Origin: Galbula dea
Lineage: Eukaryota > Chordata > Aves > Piciformes > Galbulidae
Assembly (NCBI GenBank): GCA_013399015.1
Contig: VWZX01009108.1
Span: 1,666,822-1,730,821, forward strand
Reading direction: 5' to 3'
DNA: 64,000 nt
Position numbers and translations under genes: made by a program. Shown here one piece after another: positions 35,283 to 50,200 of the stretch. The notes beneath the pieces are model-generated. The model did not search any database. It was not told the origin of the DNA and saw only the letters and a list, made by a program, of their open reading frames with translations. Numbering within the stretch: the first letter of the stretch is position 1; each line of letters begins with the position of its first letter.

Positions 35283-38200
35283 CTGCAAACAGCAACAAAT
35301 CAATTGTTTTGTGAACATGAAAAAACAGAGTTGTTTATTAAAACCTCAGGCTGATGACTCCACCGTTTAATTTATCCAACAGCTAACAGTGACCATTTCC
35401 AATCTCACGTCTAATCAAACACAGCTACAAGTTGCTTCTCAGTAAGAGGTTTATCTTCAGAAGTCACTAGAGCCTGCAGGTTATGAAGCAATAGAAGCTG
35501 TCATTTCCCCCCCTGAAGACAGGTTTTATTCTCATGTTACACACTGCCACATCAACCCAGAAGTCAGCTATTCTTGCCTTTCTCATCTCACAGAAGTAGT
35601 GACACCACCATGAAAGCTGAAAACGTGAAAACCTAGTCTCAGCACCTTAGAAAACTGCTCCTAGTGTAGGAGCTGCAGTGGTATTGCACATCCACAGGAA
35701 ATTCACGTTGCACTTTTGGGGACTGGACATACTGGGGATCCCCCCCTCCTTCTCCACCCCCAAAACCCTAGAGATTTCAGCCTCTGAGGCACCCCTGCTT
35801 TAATGGTTTCACTAAGAAGTTCAGCAACAAGAAATGACAATCATCTTGAAGTCATTCTAAACTCCTGACCACAGACGACTTTCAGTAGCTCAAAACCCAT
35901 GAAAACAAGATTTCTGAGGGCTTCCTCTTCTTTGCCAGAAGTGGGGAGAAAAATGGAGCCCTTATGGTTTCAAAGGTAACTTGGCTGGAACAGGCTGAAT
36001 ATGACATTTTTGTTCCTAGTAAATCAAAAGAACTGTGAGACTAAGTGTTCCAAAACCTGGCTGGAAAACACAAATAAAAGGTCTGGAGTCAGGTTAAAGA
36101 TGGAAAACAGTGTTTGTACCACGCTGAAAGAGATGCCAACAGGTGTACTTCTGCCCCTCCCCACCACACACAAGGAGAAGCCTTTTGTCTTGGAAGCATC
36201 TTCCTGAAATCTCCCAGGTGATTCCCAACAGTGAGTGACTTGTGAGTTGCAGCTCACATCTCCTGCTCCAGGGTGAGAATAAAGGAGCAGAGAAGCCACT
36301 TACCTACAATCCTCTGCCCATCTTCTGTCCTCAGCCGCACTATCTGCATCTTCACATTGGTGCCACTGACAGAGGCCAGGACACCTTCCACCTTTGTCCA
36401 GACACTCAGCACTGAGCCACACAAGACGTAGTAAGTTCGACAGCGGAGTCCCACTTCACAGACTAAGCCCAGGCCTGCCTTCTTACAGTTGCCTCTCCTA
36501 CAGCAGAGATTAAAAACAAGAATTCTATGAACAGAAAGTAGCTAATTCAGTTAAAAATGAGACTAGATCTTATTTAACATGTGTTCAGTGTGGAGTGAGG
36601 CTTGCAAGTATGCAGCAAGGGAAGGATACTTTGTCCACTGCCTGCCTCTAATGGTAAAGCTTTGAGAAGTGTTGGTCTATTTAGGACCACATCTTCAGAA
36701 GGTACAAAGGTACTGCCCATTTAGATCACCTGAATCTGTTACACACCAAACTGGTATCTGCTCAGTATCACTTCAGGAATTCCAGTATTAATCTGAAACT
36801 TCAAGCAGTTAGGCTGATCTTCAGGAATGATGACATCATCTGCTGTGTTTGGACACAGAAGCAGCAGCACAAAAGCAGCTGTTTCTGACATCTCTATGTC
36901 AAGTATAACTATTTCTCCCCACCCCAAATAACATTTGAACTATCCCATCACAATAATAAATCAGATCAAGACACTTAAAGCACAAGCTACTCCTGGTCAT
37001 TATACTTCACTAGTAGAGTGCAATTTATACATTAGGACTTTGAGAGCTTAGTGTTTCCACCAAAACGTTGGATCATTTGACTACTCATAGGACAGTCAGT
37101 CTAAAGCAAGAAACACAAGATCTTGCAGGACTGGAACAGAAGCAGCCATAGTAGTAATGTCCTGTAGGTTTAAGCCTCTGTGTGCATGCAACTACTAACC
37201 AGTAAGCATGGGTGCAGGTATCTGCAGAAGAATTGTACTGCTCTAACCAGTGTGGTAGAGCATCTTCAGAAGGTACCTGGAAAAGTCAAAGTGGGAATAC
37301 TGAAGTAAAACACATCAAGACTTGCATGCAACAAAATAAATTTGGTCATTACTATGAGAAAAGAGGGAGCACCAACATTTAGGATGAAGAGAGGCACATT
37401 ATCCTGTAATTTCAGGCCATCCAATGGAAATGCCATCTCAAAGGATGAGCAAAATGCTTGAGCATAGCAGAATCTAGCAGTAATACAAAATAATCTGTTA
37501 CAGTATTTAAAATGTTATCAGCCAGCAGAATCAGTTTCAGAATTATTGCTTAGAATACACTGTATATAGCTGCCTCTTTAAGAGCATGTTTGTACACCTT
37601 ACACAGAAGCAAGGCTTCTCCTTGCTGGACCCTAAATCTCCTCATTTTATATTACCACATCACAGATGAGTTATAGTCAGAAAGATTTAGATACAGGAAC
37701 ACAGAAACCACAGTTTTTTTAGGAACATGATCTAGTGCCATGATGGTGACAGGTTGCCAGTTGGACTTGATGATCTTAAAGATCTCTTCCAATCTTAATT
37801 TTGTGATTCTGTATAGATCTGCTTAAAGACCCAAACATAAGCTCTGCTCTGGAAAAATCACCTTAGTTTTTGACTTGCCAGAATTACACACAAACACCAG
37901 AAAAAGCAAGTCCTTCTATTTCTTTTCAGGTTTTTCTCAGTTTAAAGCTAGCATCATTTTAATGGTTACCTTCTTGTATTTCTTTTTCAGGTCTGCACAT
38001 GTTTCTAGTTTGAGTTGTTTCCCAGTATTTGGTCTGTACACTAAAAAAAGCTTCTTTTTAGGATTCACTTCTTTTACTAGAATAGCAGTTTTCTTGTTAT
38101 TTCTTATCTGGAAAAGAAAGACAAACCAAGAACTCTGAATTTAAACAGGCTGACAGTGTCTACCTGAGGTGATTCCATAGTGTGCTCTTCAGAGAGCACT

Positions 38201-41200
38201 AGTGTGTGTGTGTGCGCGCGCAGTGAGGCAACCTGTAACAACACCACCACCTTTGGAAGACAGCACCACTGATCTACACTAACTTCACAACTTCCCCTTA
38301 GAGTGAAACCATCTGGTTTCCTGATGTAGGTTTAACTAAGGAACAAGAATCTGAATTAACAGCTCCATCCAAACTATCCTGAGCAGCTAAAGGAGGAGGG
38401 CTTCACACTTAACACTGGAAACAAACTGCACATGAACTTTAATGTAAGACTGGAAGCATTTTGCAGAACTGAACAGTAACTAATTGGAACAGTAAATTTT
38501 TCAGAGGCAGCAGTGTCTCTGGCTCCCCTCCCCAAAACTTCTCTGAATGTAATCCAAGAGACAAAGAATCTTACCTGTAGTGATAAATAAAATCCATCAT
38601 CTGGACCTGTCTGTTCTGCCCAGATTTTAGTTGCTTCATCCCAAGACATTCCTCTCTCTACACTGATCTAGAAGAGAGCCATGCAGGGGGATTTGAATGG
38701 GAACAGGCTGTACAACAGTGACAGACCCAGGAAAGGCCTGGAACCTCTCCCTTCCCCCACTCAGATGATTGCCAAGTTTTATTACTTCATACAAAGATAC
38801 AGAATTAACTTACTGTGTATAGTTCTACATGTCCAGAGGTAGAATATCCAGGAGTTAAAAACTTCTTAACATCTGCCTTCCTTACTTTCTCATCCCCAGA
38901 GCCCAAATCTTAAAAGGAAAGGCTAGAGTTATTCCATTTCTCTGTTCTCACTGAAGTACAAGAGGAATGAGGAAGTGATTTACTCACCTAAGATGCCCAT
39001 ATCATATCTTCCATTCTTCTTAGCATTTTGAATAACTGCATTTAATGTGTCAGAAAAGTACTGGAATAAAGCATTCTGCTGATGTACTTCCATACCAAGA
39101 ATTCTATTCAGAAATTTCCCTATATTGTTATAATCTTTAAAAAGAAAGAACAAAAACCCATGTATTAGAGCAACAAAGATTAAGTTTGAGGACAACAAGC
39201 TGTCAATCAGCATTCAAACAGCCTCACAGACTACCCAAATCCATTCTTTCAGAACTGAGGAAAACATCCTGTAGTTCTCCAGAAAGTCCCTTTGATGACA
39301 GAGCCATTCTAAAGAGACACTAAGCACAGCAATACCTTTATCCAGTGTGAGGATTCCAGATCTATCTTCTACATTTATCAAGCCTACACCAATCAGTCCT
39401 TGACGAACATCTAGGAAGGAGGAAGAAATTAAACCATAGTTGCTCTGCCATCTCCACAAAAGCCAATGAAGCAGCAGTTTGATCAGCAGGATCCCATTCT
39501 AAAAGTTGTGATTCTCCCCTCCCAACCCATGACTTGCTTATTAATAGGTTAGGTAGAAACTGCAGGAGAGAATTTTGGCTCCTGTCCTTGCAGGAAACAC
39601 CGGCAGAGAAAGCTTCTGATGGCATTACACAGGAGCCCACAGGAGAACAATATATTGCCAGGGTTAATGGGAAAAGTTCAAGAACTGGTATTTAATGCTT
39701 GGCCAGACAGATACAGAACATGCCTTACACTGAGAATTCATAGGTGAATTTCAGCATTCAACCAAGGGGCACTGGAGTAATATCCAGGGAGAGCCTATCT
39801 GGGCCAGTGGATTGGTTTAAATGCTAACAAGGTTTTCTAGCTTTAAAGCAATTTGCATGTTCTGCATACTGGAGGATGATCAAAAGGTAGTTATTACAGC
39901 CAGTGAATTACACTTACCTTTGAAGAAGTCTCCAGGAAAGTCAGGAGGAGGTGAGACCATTGGAGAGTCCAGGTTCACAATGGATTTCATAACAATCTCT
40001 AAAGCATTTCTGCCATACTGTGTAAGAGAAAAAGGTGCCCTAACAATGTGATCCAGTGGTTGTGCCTCAGCCCCAAGCACTCATGTTTTAACAACTATTT
40101 ATAACTTACAAGAAAGCATTTTTCTCAGCAATAGTTAAGGACACTGGTTACCAGTTTTTCAATTACAAACGACACTATATAAACATCCCAGTCTTAATGT
40201 CTAATTAGAATTGTCACATTCATCTTTCAGTTGTGACTGAAAGGACAAATAGCATTTTATTAAGACTGGGATTGTTAGCAAATGCAGAAAAGTAATTTAA
40301 ATAAGTATTTGTGTTCCATGTGGCTTTGCCAACAGAACTAAGAAAGTTTAGTGGCTATCTCAGAAAGAGACCTCCTACTAGAAAGTTAATACAGTTAGAA
40401 GAGGGAAGCAATCCTTCCTTAACAGGTCACTTGTGGAATAAGCACCACAGCAGGAGCTTTCAAACAGAAACAGAACTGTCACCTTGTTGTCAAAATTGAA
40501 TCTGCTGAGGTCTCTGGTTTCTGTAGCCCGTCTGTCACCATGGGTGAGGGCTCCCTGTTAAGACACACCTTTGTCATTCAATCAAATTTTAAAGAGAAAG
40601 AAAGGCAAGTTGTATTTTCTCAAAGGGATGATCAGACTTCTTGAAACAATCTTACCAAGCTCTCCAGTCTTTTTGCAACGATAGATGCAAATCTTTGCTC
40701 TCCCGCTAGTTCAGAAATTAGGAACACATACTCTGGAGCAGTCACTTGGTTGGATCTATGAGTTCTTCCTGGATAATTAAGTAGAAGCACATATGTTAAA
40801 AAAAATTGCACTTCATTGAACATTCCTAATGAACTATGAGTTGTGAGGAGTGAAGAAGAAAACCTACAGCTTTATCCTGCTGAAAATTAGTTGCTGCTGT
40901 AGTAGAGCCAACAGAAGATAGTACAAATACTCTAAAGTTGTGACAACTTTCATAAAGACACCCAAGACATGAACAAACCCCAAAGTTAGTGGAAATTGTG
41001 AAAGAAACCTAGCAAAGAGCAAACAAAACCTCCCTGACTATTAGCTGTCTCTGTAGATAAAGCTGATTCTGTTCATGGGTATACTAGATTGGAATGGTCT
41101 TTAAGAAGCTGCTTAGCTCATCTTATTGTTGATGAACCAGCAATAAATTCAGTCAGCATGAGTGAGTTTGCTAGGGGAAGGATACAAGAGTGATTTACCA

Positions 41201-44200
41201 AACTGCTGTATTGCTCTGTCTGCACTCCAGGGCAGCTCCAGAGTCATGTGCACTCTCCGCCTCTGGTTCTTAGCTCTGCGGTCTGCTTGCAAGGAGATAC
41301 CAGAGCTGGCAGCCTCTGAGATGATGGCAATGTTCTTTGATTAAGAAAGGAGTCATTAGTTAGCAATAAATTCAAGAACAAGCTTCAGTTTTCAGTTTCT
41401 AAAAGAAAGAATAATGTAGCTTTACAATTGCTACAAAGATGGGTGTGGAATGGGTTCACTGTGGGGAGGGAAGAGAAAGTATGGGTCTCTTTATCAGAGT
41501 TAGAAATGCTAAGGATTTTGGAGTGAAAGGGGGGAGTTTCACTTTACTGTGCAAACAAAGGCACTATGCTGCAGTCTTGCCATTCCAAAGGGCAGGTTCC
41601 TCCGTTGTTGGCCTGCACTTAAGACAAGGGGAGGGACACAGGCAGGCTTGCTCTGGTAGCAAGCAACAGAGAGAAGACAAAGTTGCTGCTAATACTGTGT
41701 AAGGATGAGGATGCAACCATTTTAGTATCCAAATGCATTTGCCTTGAAAGGATGCATCTGTTTGGACTGTGTGCAAGTTACCCTCAAGTATAACAAAAGA
41801 AGTTCCACACCAACAAATACATTTACTTGATTTGCCCTCTTGTGGTAGCTTATCCCAAATGAACCACAGGAAAGTGGTTTTTCCCTCCTCCTTATATCAG
41901 CTTCAATTCTACCATTTATTCCAGCCACTATTTTCTTTCAGAGTGTAACATAAAGGACAAAAGCTACCAATCTTCTCAGCATTGCTTCTCCATCCTTGTT
42001 AAGGGAAACAACCTCTCCCTTTTCCCTTTAGCCCCTCACTGAAAGATTTTTCATACCAACTCAGCCAGTGTTTTTCCCCATTTCTCAACTTCATCATTTC
42101 CTCTTGGAAGCAGAAGTACAATCACATAGCTGTGGAAGGTTTACCTGCCTTTTAAACACATGCTGTTTTACAAGAGCAGTTTGAAAGGTGCTAGCTTTCA
42201 GTTTGGCACACACACATACACAGCTCTTAAGCACAGGCCTCTGCAGCCACCTAAACTGCAGCCTGACCTTTAAAGCACACTGCAGCCATGTATCAGATAG
42301 GACTACTGCACACAGTGGCTAGAGAAACAGAACAGCAGAGAGCAGAAAATGCTTTCTAATTAGTCCTTGAAATACCTCCATGTCTCTGTGGGATAATGGT
42401 AGAGCCATAACTTCAGTAACTCAGCCTTACTATGGCATCTGGCATGTTTTTCTAAGTGTCTCTCCTTAAGGCCTACCTTATCTCCATCCATGAACCTCTG
42501 CTTTTCTGTGATGTTCAAAATTTCAACAGGCACATCCAGTTCAGACCTTGACTCATAAGATATGCTGCCATCATCGTTGCTCACAACTCTCCCTTTGCGG
42601 CCTGTCATCTGGAAACAGAAAAGGGAACAGAAGCTCATGATGGCAACAGTCAAATTACTGCACAATCAAGACTTCAAGCAGTGATGCTACTTATTCATAT
42701 ACCAACTTTCAAATAGATTTGGTAATTTACTCCAAGTGCAAAAGTACATTGAAGAATCTGGTTTACTTTTTGGCTGAGGCTGTTATTTGCTACGTGGAAC
42801 GCTTAGAGGGAACTCAGGGATTCAAGAGCATAACAAAGCATGTCTAAGTAGAGATGATGTAGTATTCTACTCCTGTCCCTCAGGGATTTACCAGGAGCAC
42901 TAAGAAAATAAACTGAACTGACAGCTGAGATTGTCACTGATTTCAACAGGGTTTTCTAAATCACAATGATGTTTCTACTTCATAGAGACAGGTAGCTTAA
43001 AGACAAGTTCCTAAGGTTATCCAGGAAGAGATGATTCACCACCACAGTTTTATTATACAGGTTTTTAATCTTCATTGCCTAGGAAGATGAACTACAGCTG
43101 CTTTTTGTTTTATGTACATCAGCTTCAAATTGACTACAGCTAGAGAAATCTAACACTGTAAAACAAGAGCAACTAGCATGATTTACCCAACAAGCAACTT
43201 GCAGTCTCAGAAATAACCTATCTACCCATTCAAAGTTCTTCTCTGTATTCTAATGCAGCCTTTGAGTCTCTCTTTAACTCAGAGGCATTCTGCATAATAA
43301 CCCATAGTCTCACCCCTGTGAGATTACTGTCTAAAACTGATCAATTCTCCAACAGATACACAGGTCACATGCAAGCCTGAATGACAACACTGATTCAGTG
43401 TAGCTAGATAATGTATGACTGCAGCAGAAAAAAACCCCATCCAGTTTTAGTGTGAAGCCCAGCCTACCTCTGCAACATTTTCAGGACCACCCAGTTCATC
43501 TATAAGCTCATCCAGTGTATTAGGTGGAAGATCTTCAGCCAGCTTTTCCAGTTTGTCAAGCAGTTCTTTTTTCATTTGCTGGGCCCTTTCAACAGCATCC
43601 TGACTTGTTACAAAGCTGCTGTTTGTGTTACTGTTTGCTGAAATTTAAGAGAGAGACTTTAAGATTCCTCTGCCTAATTGCTAAGAAAGTGAAACAACAT
43701 CAAAGGCACTTACTCTTACCTGAAGTGTTGGTACTAGAAGTGGTGGTACCAACAGTAGAAGTAAAACAGCTAGGTCGTTTTGATCCAAGACCAGAAGCTA
43801 GTAAGGCACTTTGAATAGAATCTGGGTCTATGCTTTTCTTCTTCTTCTTGTCTTTATTTTTTTTATGCTCTTTCCTAATTAACCAGGGATCTAAAAGTAC
43901 AAAGAAAAGTTGATTTTCAAAAAGTTTCAAGCATTTTCTAGAAAGCCATCCCTTCCTTTCTAAAAAACCCTACATTTTTGTTCCAAAAGGTGACTTACAA
44001 GAAGTCTGAACTCCAGTCTTTAAAATCTACTTAAAGATTATGTAAATCAGCATTGTAGTACTAATTCCAGTCTCAAACTGTAATGCTTATCAAACACACT
44101 GATTCTTGGCTCACTGAAATGCTTAGAAGTGACACTAATCTTACCATCTGCAAGTACAGCTACTTGCTTGATGAAACACTTATCTTACCATCTTCATCAT

Positions 44201-47200
44201 CTTCACTGGATTCATCTCTGAATGGGTTGAAGTCATCATCATCTCCAGAACTCAAAAATCTGGAGCTCTCATTGTCACTTTCTTCATTGTCTGAAGCATC
44301 AGACTCACTTTCACTCTCATCAGAGCTGCTCCCTGCAAGGCCACCTGTTTTGCGAGCTTTTTTGGCTTCTCTGCTTATTTCTTCACCTAATTCCATCACC
44401 ACCATCACCCCAGAAGAAAGAAAAAGGTAGTTTAGACCTTGTAGTCTACTTTTGAGGTTTGTTTTACCACCTCTGAATAAAAAGGAGAAAAGTAAACTTC
44501 TAAAAGTAGAAGTGTTTAAAACAAAAAGGTTTAGCTAACAACTCTCTCTCAAGGTGGTTGGTTTGTTTAATGATCATCTGCTTTTCAGTAAAAACAGAGT
44601 CATTTTGGGAAGGGAGATGGTATTGGGCTACTCTTTAAGCCTCAAGAAAAGAAAGCAATTATTTGCATGACTGCATCAGGAAGTGCTCTGATGTGAAAGG
44701 CATTTTGGGATGCAGTCTCATACCAGATCAACCCAATTTTGAGCAAAGCAGAACCACAATTTACAGGTTACGTTGCTTCAGCAGCAGTTTTAAATCTGTT
44801 GATGGAAATTTCTAACCGAAGTCTTAGAGCCTTGTAATACATGCTCTTTCATGAGTGGTTGTACTACTATTTACATTCCTGTATTTCTTCTAGAATTCCC
44901 TCTCAGGCAGCTCTAAAATTGCCAGTTTTACTCTGGCAATAGTGGCAGAACTTCAGCATTACCTTTCCGCTTCTTTACTTTATTCTCCTTGCAAGGGCTA
45001 TCTCTGGGTGAATTGTTATTACTTTGAGCAGTCAAGTCAATTCCCAACAAGCTAAACAGCTTCTTCCTATCAGGAGCTGGAAAGTGCTTTTCAATAAGAG
45101 ACTGGAATACTCCTCTGTTCAAGGGGGAAAAAAAAAGGTTTTTTTCAGTCAAATTTGCATTTATTTAAAGAAGCAGCCTGCAACATTTTAACAGCTTGCT
45201 TGAATTCTCTGAGGAATTACTCCTCCTGAATGCTATGCCACAAGCACTCTTTATACTTATCACACATATTACTGTGTTTGTCACCTTCTTTTTGGTGCAG
45301 GAGATACTTTACAGCACTGCTATTTGTAACTTGTTACATTTGGGGTTGGTACCAAGTGGTATTGCTACTGCCATTTTCTCACTGCTCAGAGTTTAAATGT
45401 GAGATTATTTTCATTTATTAGGCTCTTCAGCAAGGTAGTCTCAAGACTGGATCTGGCTCATTTAATAGAAGAGGGAAGTCATGACTGTAGCATGGCTTTG
45501 GTATAAATGCAGTGTACACTTGGCAAGGCTTCCCCTCCTCCCTGTGTGAGAGCAGTACCAGCTGTTCACACCTGAAAACATCATTTCAGAGTGCCAGGAG
45601 AGTAAAGAACTAACCAATGGTTCCCTCTGAGCAATCCTGGCAGATTTTATGTACAGGAAACTGAAGTGAAGAACATCAGCATTAAAGGAAACCCAACTTT
45701 CTGTGGGCTGATGCAGGCTTACACATGAAAGGACAAATTACTACACACACTAAGCTGGATTAGGGTTAGCTTTGTAAAGAATAGTTCTAACAAACTTCAG
45801 TCTTACTTTGCTGTAGAAACAAAGTCATTCAGTTCACCACCACCTTCCTCCAAGGCTTCTAATGTTCTTGCTTCTCCTGTTGACTGCAGGCCAATAACAA
45901 CACACTAAAGGACAAATGAACACAAGGCATTGTCACTAAGAAGACTGACTTGTTGCCCAAATCTCTGCTCATTAAATAGCTTCAATACCATAAAGTACAA
46001 CAGCCTGCTACTACTGCTGCCTGAAACTATTGGTGTTACAAACTATCTAATAGTTTTACATTTAGCAAAGCTATTTCAAACCAGGTCTTGATTAACTTAC
46101 TTTCCCATTCTTGATTTCTTCTCGAGCTAGCTGCACCACCCTCTTCACTTTAGATGCTATGCAAAGGTACTTGAAAAACCTCTGATGAGCTGACCAAAAC
46201 TGCCCCCACATAGACTTCTTCATTCGTTGTTCTGCATCAATAAGGTCAGCTGCTTGTTGAAACCTCTCTCTAGCACTCACCCACTGAAGAAGAAAATGTT
46301 AAATTGTTTTACAGGTCACATGCCAAGGCTACACAAGTACATTGTTTAATATCCAAATAAAAACAGAAGAGAAGTTTAAAGTTACAGTCCTATTGAACTG
46401 CAAATCAAGGGAACTCATCATACATCAAACAAAGCTCACTAAAAAATAGCTGTGGTTTAGTCAGTTCAGAAGATGATGACTCTCACAATGAAAAGCTGAT
46501 ACGTTCACATTACGACCACTGCAAACAGACACAGTATTTTCTAATTACCTAGTGTCCCCATTATTACATACAGGTTAAGAAAGCAAAGAGCACTGCCCAT
46601 AAGGAAGTGTAAAGCAAGATCCCAAGAAAAGAAAGACCCCTCTGCCTCTGTTTCTCCAACATTGTTGTATCAATTAGTTCCAGATGAGGAAAAGTAAGCT
46701 TTGGACACTTCGTGATTCTTTCAAACAACATTCATACAGTAAAGCTGCTTTGAAGCTGATGTATTCACCTATCAAAACCAAATTTTAACTGTAGCTATAC
46801 AACATGAACAGAGTCATGCTTAACCAAGCACCTCTTAAGCAGGTGAAGCCCCTGGTCATTTTAACCTATGTCCAAGGAGCAATTGTTTTACCTCTTCTGC
46901 ATTAGATAACTGGACAAGCAGAAAGTGCACTCCAGAAAAGACACTCAGCTTAGCATATGGTCAAAACAACTTAAAACATGAAAAAGCTAACCAGTGGGTG
47001 CATAAAGCAAAACATTAAAGGGAACCACAGCTTTGATGCTTTAGATTTGATCTGCCACATGATTGAAACTATCACTCTGACTACAAGCACCACTCCACTG
47101 GGATGCTTCCATGAAGTACATGCAGCCTGTCTAATGTTTTGCAGCTTGTTCTCAGCTCAGCTGCCCAAAGGGGGAGGACTGGAGAACCAAAATATAACCA

Positions 47201-50200
47201 GCTTTATCTTAAGTGAACAGCTTTATCTTAGGCAACAATGGCATACTGCTACAAGGCACTGGATCTGGTAGATACTGGAAGGTACACCCAAAACTGCAGC
47301 TTTTATGACTCAAACCAAGAATTAACAGCTTTTGCCAAGTCTTAAATGGAGAAATCTTTAAGATGAGACAAGAAGATGCCATTCCTGTCTCTCCACAGGC
47401 TATTTCAGGAGCATTCAAGTTTAAACCAAGCAATTTCAATCTCTCAGAACAATACACAAAGCAAATGTTAAAAGGTTTTCTTACCAGTTTCACAGATTTA
47501 TTGTACATTTTAACATATTCCTGTGAAAGCAGAACTTCATCTATTTTGAAAGTTACACCTGAAAAGCTCAACTGTCTTGCTATGTACATTCCTCTCAACT
47601 TCATATCCATGGCAACTATTTCCATGGCACCAACACCTCTAAAATAAACAAATTAAGTCAATATTAGAATTGTCAAGAGCAAGGATTTGTCAAAATACCC
47701 AACCAACAACTACCTCAAGCACTTTAGAATAAAACAGCACACTTACAGACATAAGAAATAGGTTTTCAAAAATCAGTGGACGTGTTTAGTTCTCTTCAAC
47801 ACCAACACACCTTTAGCAATAGCTGAGAGCACAGAAGTCAACTGCAAAGCTAAAACTACTCAAGCTTGGGCCTGTAATTTCATTACTGTTCATCTGGTAT
47901 GTACTCAAGTATTGTAGACTACACTTACCCACTCTACATCATGTAGATGGTATGCAAGATGATGCATTGTAAGCCCTACTATAGCACTCTGAAGTGCCAA
48001 AAATACATTAAGTAAGCCAAACATTGGTAGGTAAGCATCTTAATACTAGTAGTTGCATTTGCTACTGACCTCTCACATTTAGGTGTTTTTGGTAAGTCTT
48101 GAAATACAAAGTACCTGGCAAGAGCATATGGAATTATTCTGAACAGGGTTCTCCTGCCAGAATGCATAAGGACAAGACCTCTTCCTGCTAAACTGCCATA
48201 AACCTTAGAGGGCTTCTGCATATCGTGAGAAACCAACTATCTTGAGCATCCTCAGAATGTACAGTGTGTTTTCAGGATAAGTAGCAAAATATTTTCATTT
48301 CTTAACGCCCACATTTTAAGAGGGTTATTTTGCCAGCAAGCTTCTAAAGCTCTCAGGATCTTCTGTGAGTGAGGGAAATGTCCCATTTTTCACCATGTAA
48401 GATAAGTTCCATTTCTGCTAGATTCAGAAGCTATAGTTAGAAAGTTCCTAGTGTGACAGGACAAGTTTGCAGAGGAGTATGAGTGAGTGAAGACAAAGGA
48501 ACTGGAAAGAACAGTCAGCTACAGCCACATCTGCTCTTGCTACAGCTCCTACTTAGCTCTTACCTTCTTTCAACAGCCTGAATGAAGTCACTGAATTCCC
48601 GGAACGGAGTTCCTTCTCCCCAGATTCCCAGGCGGTTCATATATGCCATGTTTCTTGGCTCAGATGCACCTAGGAGAACACCACACACTGTACCCCTGCC
48701 AGTAAAACCACACAGGGACACTGAACACAAACCAAGCAGCACATACCTGTGGCACTAGCATAAACAACTCTGGCTTTTGGTAGTTTATTTTGAAGTTCCA
48801 ATACAGCCAGACCTGTTTTTGTTGGTTTGGATGAACCAACAGGACACAGATTCTTAGCTTTGTGACACTCATCAAATACAATCTGAACAACAATGAAGGA
48901 AAAAAAACTTTGTCTCACTGATTTCTAGAATGGGGAATTAAAACAGAAATCAAGATCTGGTAATTACACTAAGTGGCAGCTGTAAACTCAAAAAGACACC
49001 AGTCATTTTTCACTAAAACCTTTGGGAGAAACATTTAGCTATTAAGTATTTGAGAACACAATTATCAACACTCAAATTCTTTGAAGTGCTGTTGATACTC
49101 AATTTTTTTTAAACTCACTGAAAAAAAAAATCAGTCTAAACTTAAGGTTCTTAAATGTCATATTCTAAACTTCAGGTTCTTAAATATCATATTCTAATTT
49201 ATGTGTTTGTTCTAGCAAAAGCAGAAGCTTCACTCTTGTCCCAGAGTCCTGTGGCAACAATATGATAGGAACAGTTTTGGCATGAAGCTTGTAAAACTTC
49301 CAAGTCTGATGCACACAATCAATTACTGTCATGAATAAAAACAGTACCTAAACATACCAGCAGATAAAAATACAAGATTGGCTTTAAAGATGTAAGCTTA
49401 AATTAATTTGATATTTATAAAATACAAGCAGCTGAACTCCAGATAAAGGATACAACTCCATCAAAGTCTTCCCCACACCAGTGAAGAAGCTGCTTTAATC
49501 TGGTTTTGTATTTCCCACCAGACTGACTTTCACCAATGAGAGAAGAATAAGTAGCAAAGATGACACCTTTCTTCACACTTCCATTATGTTTGGAAGAGAT
49601 TTTCCCATACTTGAACTGCAAATAAAAAGGAAATAATTTGCAAGAGATCCCTCCTCAAACCCACCTAACCATATGATTAAGGGATGCTGGTGGTCTTAAT
49701 CTTAAGGTGTGTACACTTTGAACCCCCAGTATCCCTACATCATGATTAGGGCACAGGTGGCATAATATACTGTGGCTAAAGGGTGATGTAGGGCTTAAAT
49801 ATATACTTAAGGAAGGGTAGATCTGAGACCTCAAAAGATTAACAACCATGTTCTTTGGCTACATGGTTTCCTAAACTGAAATACAAAGAGGATTTAGGAT
49901 TTGTTTCAATGCATCCCTTAGAGGAAACAGGTCAAGTGTCTATTACCATATATGAGAACTTCTAAAGCTTTATGGGCTTTTAGTAATTAGAAACTTCACA
50001 AAGCTAAAATTCTATAGTTAAAATAAGTTTTAACAATGAATTCAATCAGTAAACACACTTCACAATTCATCTAAGTGGCTCATCCTCAGCAGAGGCACAG
50101 TCTCCAAAAATAACTGCACATGCTTTAATAAATTCCTGAGTAAGTCTATTCAAGTATTACCTACAAAATCTATTACATATAAAATGTGTGCTGGGAGATA

